DNA of 64,000 nt from Loktanella sp. SALINAS62 (lineage in GTDB: Bacteria; Pseudomonadota; Alphaproteobacteria; Rhodobacterales; Rhodobacteraceae), in NCBI RefSeq assembly GCF_018263905.1, contig NZ_JAAFZU010000034.1, positions 81,079 through 145,078 on the forward strand. Reading direction: 5' to 3'. A program made the translations under genes and the position numbers. Within the stretch, counting starts at the first letter, position 1, and each line of letters starts with the position of its first letter. Below are positions 1 through 8,296 of this stretch, in pieces. Below the pieces are notes generated by a model. It did no database searches. It saw only the letters and a program-made list of their open reading frames with translations, and was not told the DNA's origin.

Positions 1-98
1 GCACTGTCGATATTCGTGACCTGATGGCCCGCATCCCGAAGATGCTGCACCGCATAGCGCCCGGCCTTGCCGCTGCCGCCTGTAAAGAAAATACGCAT
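1..98 (-). CDS. NAD(P)-dependent sugar epimerase/dehydratase-like protein, N-terminus only
   Basis: Only about the first 32 codons lie in the window. The reverse strand reads MRIFFTGGSGKAGRYAV followed by a second helix, the opening strand and glycine-rich turn (TGGSGKAGR) of an extended short-chain dehydrogenase NAD(P)-binding fold. An AGGAG ribosome-binding site precedes the ATG at 98-96. It lies upstream of the hydroxyacid dehydrogenase and on the same strand, about 20 bases away, so the two may form one transcript. The substrate cannot be told from this fragment. Confidence 0.7.
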   Translation of the reverse strand, partial: MRIFFTGGSGKAGRYAVQHLRDAGHQVTNIDS

Positions 99-119
99 CG
101 GCGTCTCCTGTTTTTGGTA

Positions 120-1070
120 TCAAATTGTACGGATCGGGTCACCCGCCTGAAAGGCGCGGATCGCCTCGACCGTCTGGGTATAGAAGACGCGGAACGTCTC
201 CTGTGTGGTATAGCCAAGGTGCGGCGTCAGCAGCAGCCTGCCCGAAGCAATCAGGTCGGGGTCGCGCAGTGGATCGTCCATCGGCAGCGGTTCCACATCG
301 AACACATCCAGCCCCGCCATCGCCGGACGCCCCGCCGTCAGCCCGTTCAGCAGGGCGTCGGTATCCACCAGCGGCCCGCGCGAGGTGTTGATGAACACCT
401 GTCCCTGACGCGCTGCGGCAAAGGCATCGGCCCCCACCAGCCCGCGCGTGCGATCCGACAGCACCATATGCACAGACGTCACATCGGCCCGCGCCATCAG
501 GTCGGGCAGGCTGTCCATGCGGGCGACGTCGAGTGCGGCACAGCGGTCCGCCGTCAGGTTGGGCGACCATGCGACGATGTCCATGCCCAGCGCGCGGCCC
601 AGCGTCGCCATCTGCGCACCGATGTTGCCGAGCCCGATCAGCCCCAGTGTCAGCCCGGCGACATCGCGGCCCAGCCCGACCTGCCAGCCTTTGGCGTGCA
701 GGGCGCTGACCTCTGGCAGCAGGCGGCGGTTCAGCGCCAGCATCATCAGCACGGCCAGTTCCGATGTGGTCGTCTTGCGGCTTTCGGTGCCGCAGACTGT
801 CACGCCCGCAGCGCGCGCCGCATCCAGATCAATGCTGGCGTTGCGCGGCCCCGACGTCACGATCAGCCGCAGCGCAGGCAGTGCGGCGATCAGGTCGGCG
901 TCCATCGGCGTGCGTTCGCGCATCAGGCAAACCACGTCGTAGCCCGCCAGCTTGTCCGGCAGATCATCCCGCGCGATGGGGTCGGCAAACACATCGACCT
1001 GCCCCAGCCCGTCCCAGTCGGCCAGCCGCAATGCCGCGCGCGCATAATCGTCCAGTACCGCGATTTTCAT
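120..1070 (-). CDS. D-2-hydroxyacid dehydrogenase family protein
   Basis: This 316-residue protein matches the NAD-dependent D-isomer-specific 2-hydroxyacid dehydrogenases, which interconvert 2-oxoacids and D-2-hydroxyacids in the cytoplasm. The Rossmann motif GLGNIG is at residues 146-151. The expected catalytic Arg (R231 in NTSRGPLVD), Glu (E260 in DVFDVEP) and His (H284 in LTPHLGYTT) are all present. Length fits single-substrate members; there is no C-terminal ACT domain as in many SerA enzymes. The upstream strand is divergent from parE. The exact substrate is unknown; a phosphoglycerate, glyoxylate or phenylpyruvate type remains possible. Confidence 0.88.
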   Translation of the reverse strand: MKIAVLDDYARAALRLADWDGLGQVDVFADPIARDDLPDKLAGYDVVCLMRERTPMDADLIAALPALRLIVTSGPRNASIDLDAARAAGVTVCGTESRKTTTSELAVLMMLALNRRLLPEVSALHAKGWQVGLGRDVAGLTLGLIGLGNIGAQMATLGRALGMDIVAWSPNLTADRCAALDVARMDSLPDLMARADVTSVHMVLSDRTRGLVGADAFAAARQGQVFINTSRGPLVDTDALLNGLTAGRPAMAGLDVFDVEPLPMDDPLRDPDLIASGRLLLTPHLGYTTQETFRVFYTQTVEAIRAFQAGDPIRTI

Positions 1071-1193
1071 GTCATCCCTCCCCGGTCAGACCACATCTAT
1101 CGCGTTTGCCCCGCCTGACCACAAGTCCCGCCGCCCATTGCCGCCGGGCGCGCTGGCTCTTAGACTGGCGCAAACCAAAGCAAAGAGCAGCAC

Positions 1194-3149
1194 ATGTCCG
1201 ATCTTCTGTCCGGCAAGACCACATCCACCTATGACGCCTCCTCGATCCAGGTGCTGGAGGATATGGAACACGTGCGCCTGCGTCCGGGCATGTATATCGG
1301 CGGCAAGGACGAACGGTCCCTGCATCACATGGTGGCGGAAATCGTCGACAACTCCATGGACGAAGCGGTCGCCGGACACGCCACATGGATCGAGATCGAA
1401 CTGCACGCCAACGGCCATGTCAGCGTGCGCGACAACGGGCGCGGCATCCCCACCGATCCGCACCCCAAGGACCCCGCCAAATCCGCGCTGGAAATCATTT
1501 TCTGCACCCTGAACGCGGGCGGCAAGTTTTCCGGTGACAGCTATTCCACCTCGGGCGGTCTGCACGGCGTCGGGTCTTCGGTCGTGAACGCCCTGTCCGA
1601 CCATTTGCGGGTCGAGGTCGCGCGCAACAAGGAACTGTTCGCGATGGAATTTTCGCGCGGCGTTCCGCAGGGCAAGCTGGAAAAGATCGGCGCGGCCCCC
1701 AACCGACGCGGCACCGCCGTCACATTCCACCCTGACGAGGAAATTTTCGGCAAGCTCAAGCTGAAGCCAAGCCGCCTGTTCCAGATGGCCCGGTCCAAGG
1801 CGTATCTGTTTTCCGGCGTCGAAATCCGCTGGAAAACCGACATCGACGATGGCGACACACCCACCACGGCCACGTTCAAATTTCCCGGCGGCCTGTCGGA
1901 TTACCTGAACGAAACGCTGGCGGGGTCCACCACCTATTCCGACCGGCCCTTTGCGGGCACCGTCGATTTCACCGAAAAATTCGGCGTCCCGGGCAAGGTG
2001 GAATGGGCGATCAACTGGACCCCGGCCCGCGACGGGTTCATCCAGTCCTATTGCAACACGGTCCCCACGCCAGAGGGCGGCACCCACGAGGTCGGGTTCT
2101 GGAACGCGATCCTCAAGGGGATCAAGGCGTATGGAGAGCTGACCAACAACCGCAAGGCCGCGACCATCACCCGCGAAGACCTGATCGTCGGCGGCTGTGC
2201 GCTGGTGTCCTGTTTCATCCGCGAACCGGAATTTGTCGGCCAGACAAAGGACCGTCTGGCCACCGTTGACGCGCAGCGCATGGTCAATGCCGCCGTGTCG
2301 GACCATTTCGACAACTGGCTGGCGGCGGACAACAAATCGGCGGGCGCGATCCTTGATTTCCTGATCCTGCGCGCCGAAGAACGCCTGCGCCGCAAGCAGG
2401 AAAAGGAAACGTCGCGCAAATCGGCCACCAAGAAACTGCGCCTGCCCGGCAAACTGACCGACTGCACGTCAAAGACCCGCGAAGGCACCGAATTGTTCAT
2501 CGTCGAAGGCGACAGCGCCGGCGGGTCCGGCAAGGGCGCGCGCGACCGCAAGACACAGGCGCTGCTGCCGCTGAAGGGCAAGATCCTGAACGTGCTGGGT
2601 GCGGCGTCGGGCAAGCTGACCACCAACGCCGAAATTTCCGACCTGTGCGAAGCTTTGGGTGTCGGCATGGGATCGAAATTCAATTTGGACGATCTGCGCT
2701 ACGACAAGATCATCATCATGACTGACGCCGACGTGGACGGCGCGCATATCGCGGCCCTGCTGATGACGTTCTTTTTCAGCCAGATGCGTCCGCTGATCGA
2801 CAGCGGCCACCTGTATCTGGCCTGTCCGCCGCTGTATCGTCTGACACAGGGGCCGAAACGGCTGTATGTGGCATCCGACGCGGAAAAGGACGTCGCCATG
2901 CAAAAGGGTCTGGGCGGCAAGGGCAAGATCGACGTGCAGCGGTTCAAGGGTCTGGGCGAAATGGACGCCAAGGACCTGAAGGAAACCACCATGGACCCCG
3001 CCACCCGCAAACTGATCCGCGTGATGGTCAACGACGACCTGCCCGGCGAAACTGGCGATCTGGTGGAACGTCTGATGGGGAAAAAGCCCGAACTGCGCTT
3101 TCAGTATATTCAGGAAAACGCCCGCTTCGTGGAGGAATTGGATGTTTGA
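1194..3149 (+). CDS. parE: DNA topoisomerase IV subunit B
   Basis: The 651-residue protein is the ATPase subunit of topoisomerase IV, which decatenates daughter chromosomes together with ParC. The GHKL ATPase is N-terminal: EIVDNSMDEA near residues 49-58 holds the catalytic Glu and Mg-binding Asn, and RDNGRGIP (79-86) and GLHGVG follow. The TOPRIM signature IVEGDSAGGS starts near residue 436, and the metal site DADVDGAH lies near 511-518. PLKGKILNV and the total length fit ParE rather than the longer GyrB. The adjacent gene downstream is foreign, and its ribosome-binding site overlaps the parE stop. Confidence 0.96.
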   Translation: MSDLLSGKTTSTYDASSIQVLEDMEHVRLRPGMYIGGKDERSLHHMVAEIVDNSMDEAVAGHATWIEIELHANGHVSVRDNGRGIPTDPHPKDPAKSALEIIFCTLNAGGKFSGDSYSTSGGLHGVGSSVVNALSDHLRVEVARNKELFAMEFSRGVPQGKLEKIGAAPNRRGTAVTFHPDEEIFGKLKLKPSRLFQMARSKAYLFSGVEIRWKTDIDDGDTPTTATFKFPGGLSDYLNETLAGSTTYSDRPFAGTVDFTEKFGVPGKVEWAINWTPARDGFIQSYCNTVPTPEGGTHEVGFWNAILKGIKAYGELTNNRKAATITREDLIVGGCALVSCFIREPEFVGQTKDRLATVDAQRMVNAAVSDHFDNWLAADNKSAGAILDFLILRAEERLRRKQEKETSRKSATKKLRLPGKLTDCTSKTREGTELFIVEGDSAGGSGKGARDRKTQALLPLKGKILNVLGAASGKLTTNAEISDLCEALGVGMGSKFNLDDLRYDKIIIMTDADVDGAHIAALLMTFFFSQMRPLIDSGHLYLACPPLYRLTQGPKRLYVASDAEKDVAMQKGLGGKGKIDVQRFKGLGEMDAKDLKETTMDPATRKLIRVMVNDDLPGETGDLVERLMGKKPELRFQYIQENARFVEELDV

Positions 3150-3153
3150 GGAG
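3148..3153 (+). promoter_or_regulatory. Ribosome-binding site of the TIR gene overlapping the parE stop codon
   Basis: GAGGAG begins on the second base of the parE TGA (3147-3149) and sits 8 bases before the ATG at 3162. Ribosomes ending parE would therefore stop on the initiation site of the TIR gene. No separate promoter can fit in the 12-base gap, so expression probably depends on parE transcription or on a promoter inside parE. Confidence 0.6.
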
Positions 3154-3161
3154 TTGCATTT

Positions 3162-3953
3162 ATGATAAACGTTTTTGTCAGCTGGAGCGGAGACTCGAGC
3201 AAAAAAATCGCTGAAGAGCTTAGAAACTGGATCCCTTCAGTTCTACAATTCGCGAAACCGTATTTTACACCTAGCGATGTCGATAAAGGCGCCAGATGGG
3301 GTAGTGACATATCTCAAAAACTGTCAGAATGCGATATTGGAATCATTTGCCTAACGAAAGAAAACCTAACGAAACCTTGGATACTTTTTGAAGCGGGCGC
3401 TCTTTCAAAGGACATGGACCGCTCAAAGGTATGCTCTGTTTTATTTGGTGTTGACAACGCAGATATCTCGGGACCCCTAACGACATTCCAAACTACCTCA
3501 TTTGAAAAAGCAGATTTCAAAAAAATGATGTCGACTGTAAACGACGCCGGTGGGGAGAATTCTCTCACTAGCGGCACTTTCGACGATGTCTTCGAAATGT
3601 GGTGGCCAAGATTGGAGCAGAAGATATCGAAAATTCTTGCAGAAGGTACTCCCGTCGAGAGAAAACTTCGCGATGATCGGGAAATTTTAGAAGAAATTTT
3701 GATGCTAACCCGAAGCCAGCGGAGAATTGCACGAAACCAGCACTCCATAGCGCCTTCAATAGTCAAGGATTTACTATCTGTCGGTGACATTTTGCTGAAG
3801 GCGTACAATAGAGAAACTGATTATGGTTCGCAAACCCGATCTTACTTTAATGCGCTCGCTTCAATAATAAAGGCGGATGAGGCTCTAACTGTAATGTTCG
3901 AGGACGAACTAGTACGGCTAGACCAACAGTGGGACGAAATAATTCCATTTTGA
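3162..3953 (+). CDS. TIR-domain protein, horizontally acquired, possible NAD-consuming defence effector
   Basis: Residues 1 to about 125 look like a bacterial TIR domain: the first strand MINVFVSWSGD, helix SSKKIAEELRNW, a segment ending in GARWGSDISQKL, strand CDIGIICLTKENL, then KPWILFEAGALSK, where Glu77 sits at the position of the catalytic Glu in TIR NADases. Residues from about 150 to 263 are helical, charged and of no family I recognise. Bases and codons (AAA, AGA, TTA, ATA) are much more AT-rich than in all neighbours, which indicates transfer. No ThsA, Argonaute or other known TIR partner is adjacent. NADase activity and a phage-defence role are inferred. Confidence 0.8.
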   Translation: MINVFVSWSGDSSKKIAEELRNWIPSVLQFAKPYFTPSDVDKGARWGSDISQKLSECDIGIICLTKENLTKPWILFEAGALSKDMDRSKVCSVLFGVDNADISGPLTTFQTTSFEKADFKKMMSTVNDAGGENSLTSGTFDDVFEMWWPRLEQKISKILAEGTPVERKLRDDREILEEILMLTRSQRRIARNQHSIAPSIVKDLLSVGDILLKAYNRETDYGSQTRSYFNALASIIKADEALTVMFEDELVRLDQQWDEIIPF

Positions 3954-3994
3954 TTTTCTTCGGCTTGATGATCCGAAATTAAAATTTGATTTTG

Positions 3995-4150
3995 CTACTG
4001 CACCATCAACCCACTCACATGCTCCTCGATCAGCGTCTCGGTGTCGTCGCTGTCCGCGCGCACCGCCATGCCGACCAGTGCGCCCGACTCACCATCAAAC
4101 GCGCGGGCGTAGCCGTCGACCTGGTTGCCGGACACGCTGGCTTCTTCTGC
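3995..4150 (-). pseudogene. C-terminal relic of a second DUF3047 gene
   Basis: The reverse strand encodes about 52 codons ending in TAG at 3997-3995. Its segment ARAFDGESGALVGMAVRADS closely follows ARAFGSAPGALVGMAVSADS of the intact DUF3047 gene just upstream, and both end in a VSGL-type tail. The N-terminal three quarters are missing and no start is seen. The AT-rich foreign segment holding the TIR gene begins within a few bases of this stop codon, so the locus once held tandem DUF3047 paralogues and was later rearranged. Confidence 0.75.
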
Positions 4151-4162
4151 TGCCGCAATCCC

Positions 4163-4213
4163 CAGCGCCCTCCCGGGGGGAGGGTCGGGCGCTGCCGTTG
4201 CCTAGGGCAACGG
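4163..4213. repeat. Two adjacent GC-rich hairpins downstream of the DUF3047 gene
   Basis: CAGCGCCC at 4163-4170 pairs with GGGCGCTG at 4187-4194, with CCCTCCC/GGGAGGG inside. Directly next to it CCGTTGCC (4195-4202) pairs with GGCAACGG (4206-4213) across a 3-base loop. No T-run follows on either strand, so this looks like a REP-type or mRNA-stabilising element rather than a classical intrinsic terminator. Confidence 0.55.
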
Positions 4214-4237
4214 CTGTCATTTTCCCCTCTTTAGCGC

Positions 4238-4876
4238 CTACTCCACCCGCAACCCGCTCACCTGTGCCTCGATCATCGTGACCGTGTCGTCGCTGTCGGC
4301 GCTGACGGCCATGCCGACCAATGCGCCGGGGGCGCTGCCGAATGCGCGGGCGTGGTCGGCGGCCAGATCGACGGTGACGCTGTCCTGCCCCGTGTCAGCT
4401 TGCCGCAGCGGGATCGTGACGGCGGTGCCTGCCACACCATAAGGCGACGGAATCGGCTGACCCACAGCGTTGTTGCCGCCCCAGACATACTGGATGATCC
4501 GCACGTCGTCGCGGCCCAGCAGGCTGCGGATATCGGCCTGCGATGCGGCGGCGGCGGCCCCGGCGGGCAACCACAGGAAATAGACCGCGATATTACGGTC
4601 GTCGCCGCCCTTGCGGCCCAGATCCGTGGGCGGCACGGATTGCGTGACCTGCCAGTTCCACTGTGCGCGTGTCGCGTCCCACAGCGGTTGCGGCAGCCGC
4701 GTCCACAGGATGCTGACCGTATTGTCGGACCGGATGCCCAGCGTGCCGCCCGATTGGGTGTAATCGTTGGATGACAGCAGCTTTAGCCGCTGTTCGTTCC
4801 AGTTGGCAAAGCTGATCGCCTCTGCCGTGGCGGTGGTGGCGAGAAATGTGGCGGCGATTGTCAGGGTGCGCAGCAT
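4238..4876 (-). CDS. Exported DUF3047 domain protein
   Basis: The ATG at 4876, preceded by GGAG, gives a 212-residue protein beginning with the signal peptide MLRTLTIAATFLATTATAEA. A longer in-frame start at 4906 would put ten extra residues before the signal and is less likely. The mature part shows DUF3047 features: a W.W.V segment (WNWQVTQSVPPTD), GGDDRNIAVYFLW and IIQYVWGGN. It should act in the periplasm; the family has no established function. A decayed paralogue lies immediately downstream. Confidence 0.75.
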   Translation of the reverse strand: MLRTLTIAATFLATTATAEAISFANWNEQRLKLLSSNDYTQSGGTLGIRSDNTVSILWTRLPQPLWDATRAQWNWQVTQSVPPTDLGRKGGDDRNIAVYFLWLPAGAAAAASQADIRSLLGRDDVRIIQYVWGGNNAVGQPIPSPYGVAGTAVTIPLRQADTGQDSVTVDLAADHARAFGSAPGALVGMAVSADSDDTVTMIEAQVSGLRVE

Positions 4877-4995
4877 GGGAATCTCCGTTTCAGTTGGGTT
4901 GACCATAGCGCCCGCGCCGGGTGCGTCACCTGAACCCGCCAGCCGTCACGCAATTGTCAGAGACAGGCGCGCCCGGACGGGTTTATGTTTCAGTC

Positions 4996-5706
4996 ATGCG
5001 GATACTTGCCCTGTGCCTGACCCTGCTGGCCCCCGTGGCCCATGCCCAGACCCCGATGGTGGAAACATCGCTGGAACTGGTGCTGCTGGCCGATGCGTCG
5101 GGGTCCATCGACGCGGACGAACTGGCGTTCCAGCGGCAGGGCTACGGCAATGCGCTGACCAGCCAGCCCGTGCTGGACGCGATTGCCGATACGCTACACG
5201 GTCATATCGCCGTCACCTATGTGGAATGGGCGACCAATCAGGTGCAGGTCGTGGACTGGATGCTGATCGACGGGCCGGATGCTGCACGGGAATTTGCCGA
5301 TGCGCTGCTGCTGGCCCCCCGGTCCGCCTATGGCCGAAACGCCATCGGTGCCGCCCTGCTGGAAGGTCAGCGCCTGATCGACAGCAACGGCTTTGACGGG
5401 TTCCGCCATGTCATCGACTTTTCCGGGGACAGCATGGGCAATTCGTCCGGCCCGCCCATCGTGCCGTCACGCGATGCGGTGCTGGCCACGGGCACCGTCA
5501 TCAACGCCCTGCCGATCCTGCGCCCCGACAGCCCGCGCCGCGCGGGTCGCGATCTGGAACAGCTATATGCCGACAACATCATCGGCGGTCCCGGCGCATT
5601 CATGGTCACGGCAGACGGGCGCGACAGCTTTGCCGCTGCCGTGCAACGCAAGCTGTTTCTGGAAATCGCCGGACAGATGCCACAGGTGGAACTGGCCCGC
5701 CGCTGA
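4996..5706 (+). CDS. DUF1194 domain protein (von Willebrand A-like, exported)
   Basis: The start at 4996 places the signal peptide MRILALCLTLLAPVAHA at the N-terminus (236 residues). The mature protein opens with LELVLLADASGSIDADE, a MIDAS-like DxSxS metal site as in von Willebrand A domains, and continues with features typical of DUF1194 (HVIDFSGDSMGN, GTVINALPI). It is probably periplasmic; no biochemical role is established. It is divergent from the DUF3047 gene and converges tightly on the cytochrome gene, with stop codons adjacent at 5706/5707. Confidence 0.8.
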   Translation: MRILALCLTLLAPVAHAQTPMVETSLELVLLADASGSIDADELAFQRQGYGNALTSQPVLDAIADTLHGHIAVTYVEWATNQVQVVDWMLIDGPDAAREFADALLLAPRSAYGRNAIGAALLEGQRLIDSNGFDGFRHVIDFSGDSMGNSSGPPIVPSRDAVLATGTVINALPILRPDSPRRAGRDLEQLYADNIIGGPGAFMVTADGRDSFAAAVQRKLFLEIAGQMPQVELARR

Positions 5707-6090
5707 TCAGCGTTGCAGCGTTTCGATATAATTCGACAGCGCCAGCAATTCGGCGGGGACAGGCACGGGGTTGCCGTCTTCTTCGGTCATGATGATCGGC
5801 CCCAGATCGCCGTCACCGAATTTCGGCATCAACCCGCTGACATGCTGGCCCCGGTTGAACCCGTCAATCACGCTCATCACGTAATCGGCCGGATAGGTGC
5901 CGCCGTTGCGCGCGCTGATCCGTGTCAGGTCCGGCGCCGTGACACCGGCGGCCAATGCCACACCGTCCTGTCCCGTGATGCCGTGGCATTGGGCGCACTT
6001 CGCCTCGAACGCCGCCTTGCCGTTGACGGGGGGCTGTTCCGGCGTGCAGGCCGCAAGGGCAAGAACGGCGAACGGCAAAAAACGGAACAT
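5707..6090 (-). CDS. Lipoprotein cytochrome c
   Basis: The ATG at 6090 with an AGGAG site gives 127 residues: MFRFLPFAVLALAAC is a lipoprotein signal with the lipidated Cys at 15. One haem-attachment motif CAQCH is at 32-36, and GLMPKFGDGD supplies a likely axial Met. It should be an electron carrier anchored to a membrane facing the periplasm. A longer upstream frame exists, but it lacks a signal peptide and is not used here. No oxidase or dehydrogenase partner is adjacent. Confidence 0.88.
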   Translation of the reverse strand: MFRFLPFAVLALAACTPEQPPVNGKAAFEAKCAQCHGITGQDGVALAAGVTAPDLTRISARNGGTYPADYVMSVIDGFNRGQHVSGLMPKFGDGDLGPIIMTEEDGNPVPVPAELLALSNYIETLQR

Positions 6091-6181
6091 GGTGGATACT
6101 CCTGAAAGGGTGACAAGATCAAAGGCTATGCGCGCGGGCGGTCCTGCGCGTTGATCTGGGTCAAAACGCGCTGCTTTGGTG

Positions 6182-6874
6182 TCAGTCTGCCTTGGTCGCC
6201 ACCAGTTTGCCAGACTCCAACCGCACCGACCGGTCCATACGGGACGCCAATTCCAGATTGTGTGTCGCAATAACCGCAGCCAGCCCGGTGGACCGCACCA
6301 GCGTCATCAGCGCATCGAACACCCGGTCCGACGTTTCGGGGTCAAGGTTGCCTGTCGGCTCGTCCGCCAGCAACAGCTTTGGATCGTTGGCCAGCGCCCG
6401 GCAGAACGCAACGCGCTGCTGTTCGCCGCCCGACAGTGCCGCAGGCCGGTGATCGGCGCGCGGCGCAATGCCCACGGTATCCAGCAGGCTGCGGGCGCGG
6501 TCGCGTGCGGCGGCATCCTCTGCACCATTGGCCAGTTGCGGCAGAACGATGTTTTCAAGTGCCGTGAATTCCGGCAGCAGGTGGTGGAATTGATAGATGA
6601 ACCCCACGTCATTGCGCCGGATCGCGGTGCGGCGGCGATCCGACAGGCGGGTCACGTCCTCGCCCCCGATTTCGACAGTGCCGGAATCCGCTGTATCCAG
6701 CAGTCCCGCGATATGCAGCAGAGTGGATTTGCCTGCCCCCGACGGTGCGACGAGCGCCACGACTTCGCCCGGTGCGACCGACAGCGACGCGCCGTCCAGC
6801 ACGCGGACTTCGGATGGCAGACCGTGATTGTAGCCTTTGGACAGGCTGGTCAGGGCAAGGACAGGATCATTCAT
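6182..6874 (-). CDS. lolD: Lipoprotein-releasing ABC transporter ATPase
   Basis: This 230-residue ATPase powers release of outer-membrane lipoproteins from the inner membrane. Walker A is APSGAGKS (43-50), with Ala replacing the first Gly of the classic motif. The ABC signature LSGGE is at 147-151 and Walker B LLLADEP at 167-173. It overlaps the 3' end of the permease gene by 8 bases, the usual coupled lolC-lolD arrangement, so the two are co-translated. Confidence 0.93.
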   Translation of the reverse strand: MNDPVLALTSLSKGYNHGLPSEVRVLDGASLSVAPGEVVALVAPSGAGKSTLLHIAGLLDTADSGTVEIGGEDVTRLSDRRRTAIRRNDVGFIYQFHHLLPEFTALENIVLPQLANGAEDAAARDRARSLLDTVGIAPRADHRPAALSGGEQQRVAFCRALANDPKLLLADEPTGNLDPETSDRVFDALMTLVRSTGLAAVIATHNLELASRMDRSVRLESGKLVATKAD

Positions 6875-8150
6875 AGCGCAGCGCCTCGACCGGGTTCATG
6901 CGGGCCGCCCGGCGCGCGGGAAAGATGGTGACAATCCACGACAAACCCAGCGACAGCACAACCGCCGACAGCACGTCGCGCAGGTGCAGTTCCGCAGGCA
7001 GGGCATAGATGCCGCGGATCGACGGGTCCCAGACGCCGCCCCCCGCCAGATAATTCACAAAGGCGAATATCGGGTCGATCCAGATCGCAAAGGCGCAACC
7101 CAGAATGACGCCCAAGATCGTGCCGACGGTTCCGATCCCCGCCCCGCAGATAAAGAAGATCCGCAGCACCGACCCTTCGGTCAGACCCATGGTCCGCAGG
7201 ATGCCGATGTCGCGGCCCTTGTTCTTGACCAGCATGATGAGGCCGGAAATGATGTTCATCGACGCGATCAGCACAAGGATCGACAGCAACACGAACATCA
7301 CGTTGTCTTCGACCGTCAGTGCGCGCAGGAACGCGCCCGCGCTGTCGCGCCATGTCCAGATGAACGCGAAATCGCCTGCCGCATTCAGGATATCGGGGGC
7401 GATATCTTCGACATTGTCGGGGTTTGCGACCATCACCTCGATTTCGTCGACGACGCCGTCGCGGTTGAAAAACGTCTGTGCCTCGGCCAGCGGCATGTAG
7501 ACCCGCGTACGGTCGATGTCATAGCGACCGGCGGTGAAAATATAGGTGATGTCGTAAACGCCCACACGCGGGCTGGTGCCCATCGCGGTGCGCACGCCGT
7601 TGGGCGAAATCAGTTTGATCCGGTCGCCCAGCCCGACGCCCAACTCGCGCGCAACGCCCGACCCGATGGCGATCCCGTCGCCAAAGGCGTCGATGCTGCC
7701 GATCGCTTCCTCTGGCGTGGCGATGCGGGGGATGGTGCGCAGGTCGGCTTCGCTGATGCCAAAAACCTCTACCCCGGAATTGAAGTTGCCCCGGTTCGCC
7801 ATGACCTGCTGGCGCACCAGCGGGGCGGCGCGGATGACACCGGGCACATCGGCGATGGCCGCAGCAAGCGTTTCATAATCACTGATGATCCGCGTCGTCT
7901 GGTCGGTGCCCGCGATGGGGGTCTGTTCATAGACGGTGACATGGGCGTTGGCGCCCAGGATCGTATCCACGAATTCGGCCCGGAACCCAGACCGGATCGC
8001 CAATGTCGCAATCAGCGCGAACACCGCCAGCGTGATGCCCAGCAGGCTGATCCACGTCATGACGCTGACGCCGCCTTCGGCGCGTTTGGCCCGAATATAG
8101 CGCCACGCGATCATCCATTCGAAGCGTGCAAAGGGGGGCGTGCTGGCCAT
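6867..8150 (-). CDS. lolC: Lipoprotein-releasing ABC transporter permease
   Basis: The 427-residue protein has the LolC/LolE layout: one membrane helix near residues 30-50, a large periplasmic domain to about 270, and three C-terminal helices of FtsX type. [21 protein letters not shown] style N-termini and the [19 protein letters not shown]-terminus are diagnostic. It should form a homodimer or heterodimer with LolD to extract lipoproteins for LolA. Only one permease gene is here, as is common in alphaproteobacteria, so the C versus E name is arbitrary. It lies downstream of proS on the same strand. Confidence 0.92.
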   Translation of the reverse strand: MASTPPFARFEWMIAWRYIRAKRAEGGVSVMTWISLLGITLAVFALIATLAIRSGFRAEFVDTILGANAHVTVYEQTPIAGTDQTTRIISDYETLAAAIADVPGVIRAAPLVRQQVMANRGNFNSGVEVFGISEADLRTIPRIATPEEAIGSIDAFGDGIAIGSGVARELGVGLGDRIKLISPNGVRTAMGTSPRVGVYDITYIFTAGRYDIDRTRVYMPLAEAQTFFNRDGVVDEIEVMVANPDNVEDIAPDILNAAGDFAFIWTWRDSAGAFLRALTVEDNVMFVLLSILVLIASMNIISGLIMLVKNKGRDIGILRTMGLTEGSVLRIFFICGAGIGTVGTILGVILGCAFAIWIDPIFAFVNYLAGGGVWDPSIRGIYALPAELHLRDVLSAVVLSLGLSWIVTIFPARRAARMNPVEALRYE

Positions 8151-8241
8151 GGCATGGTCCCGTCAGGTTGGTCGCGCGGACCTTGGGGGTATTTGGCGCC
8201 TCGCGTCAATGCAACCGGGTGTGAACGGTATCGGCGGACTT

Positions 8242-8287
8242 GGGGGCGCTGCCCCCAAACCCCCGGGATATTTTCGGCAAGAAGAAG
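8242..8287. repeat. REP-like GC hairpin repeat, copy 1
   Basis: A GGGGGC-GCCCCC hairpin is followed by CCCCCGGGATATTTTCGGCA and then AAGAAG. The same arrangement recurs inverted at 24913-24960. It lies directly after the 3' end of the DUF2937 gene, whose stop is at 8297. Such elements at gene ends are typical of Rhodobacteraceae chromosomes. Confidence 0.6.
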
Positions 8288-8296
8288 ATGCCGACG

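Noticed and set aside
3162-3953. Thoeris or another named TIR defence system
   Set aside because: No ThsA, SPARTA-type Argonaute or NLR gene lies next to it; only the TIR gene itself is foreign, so no named system is claimed.
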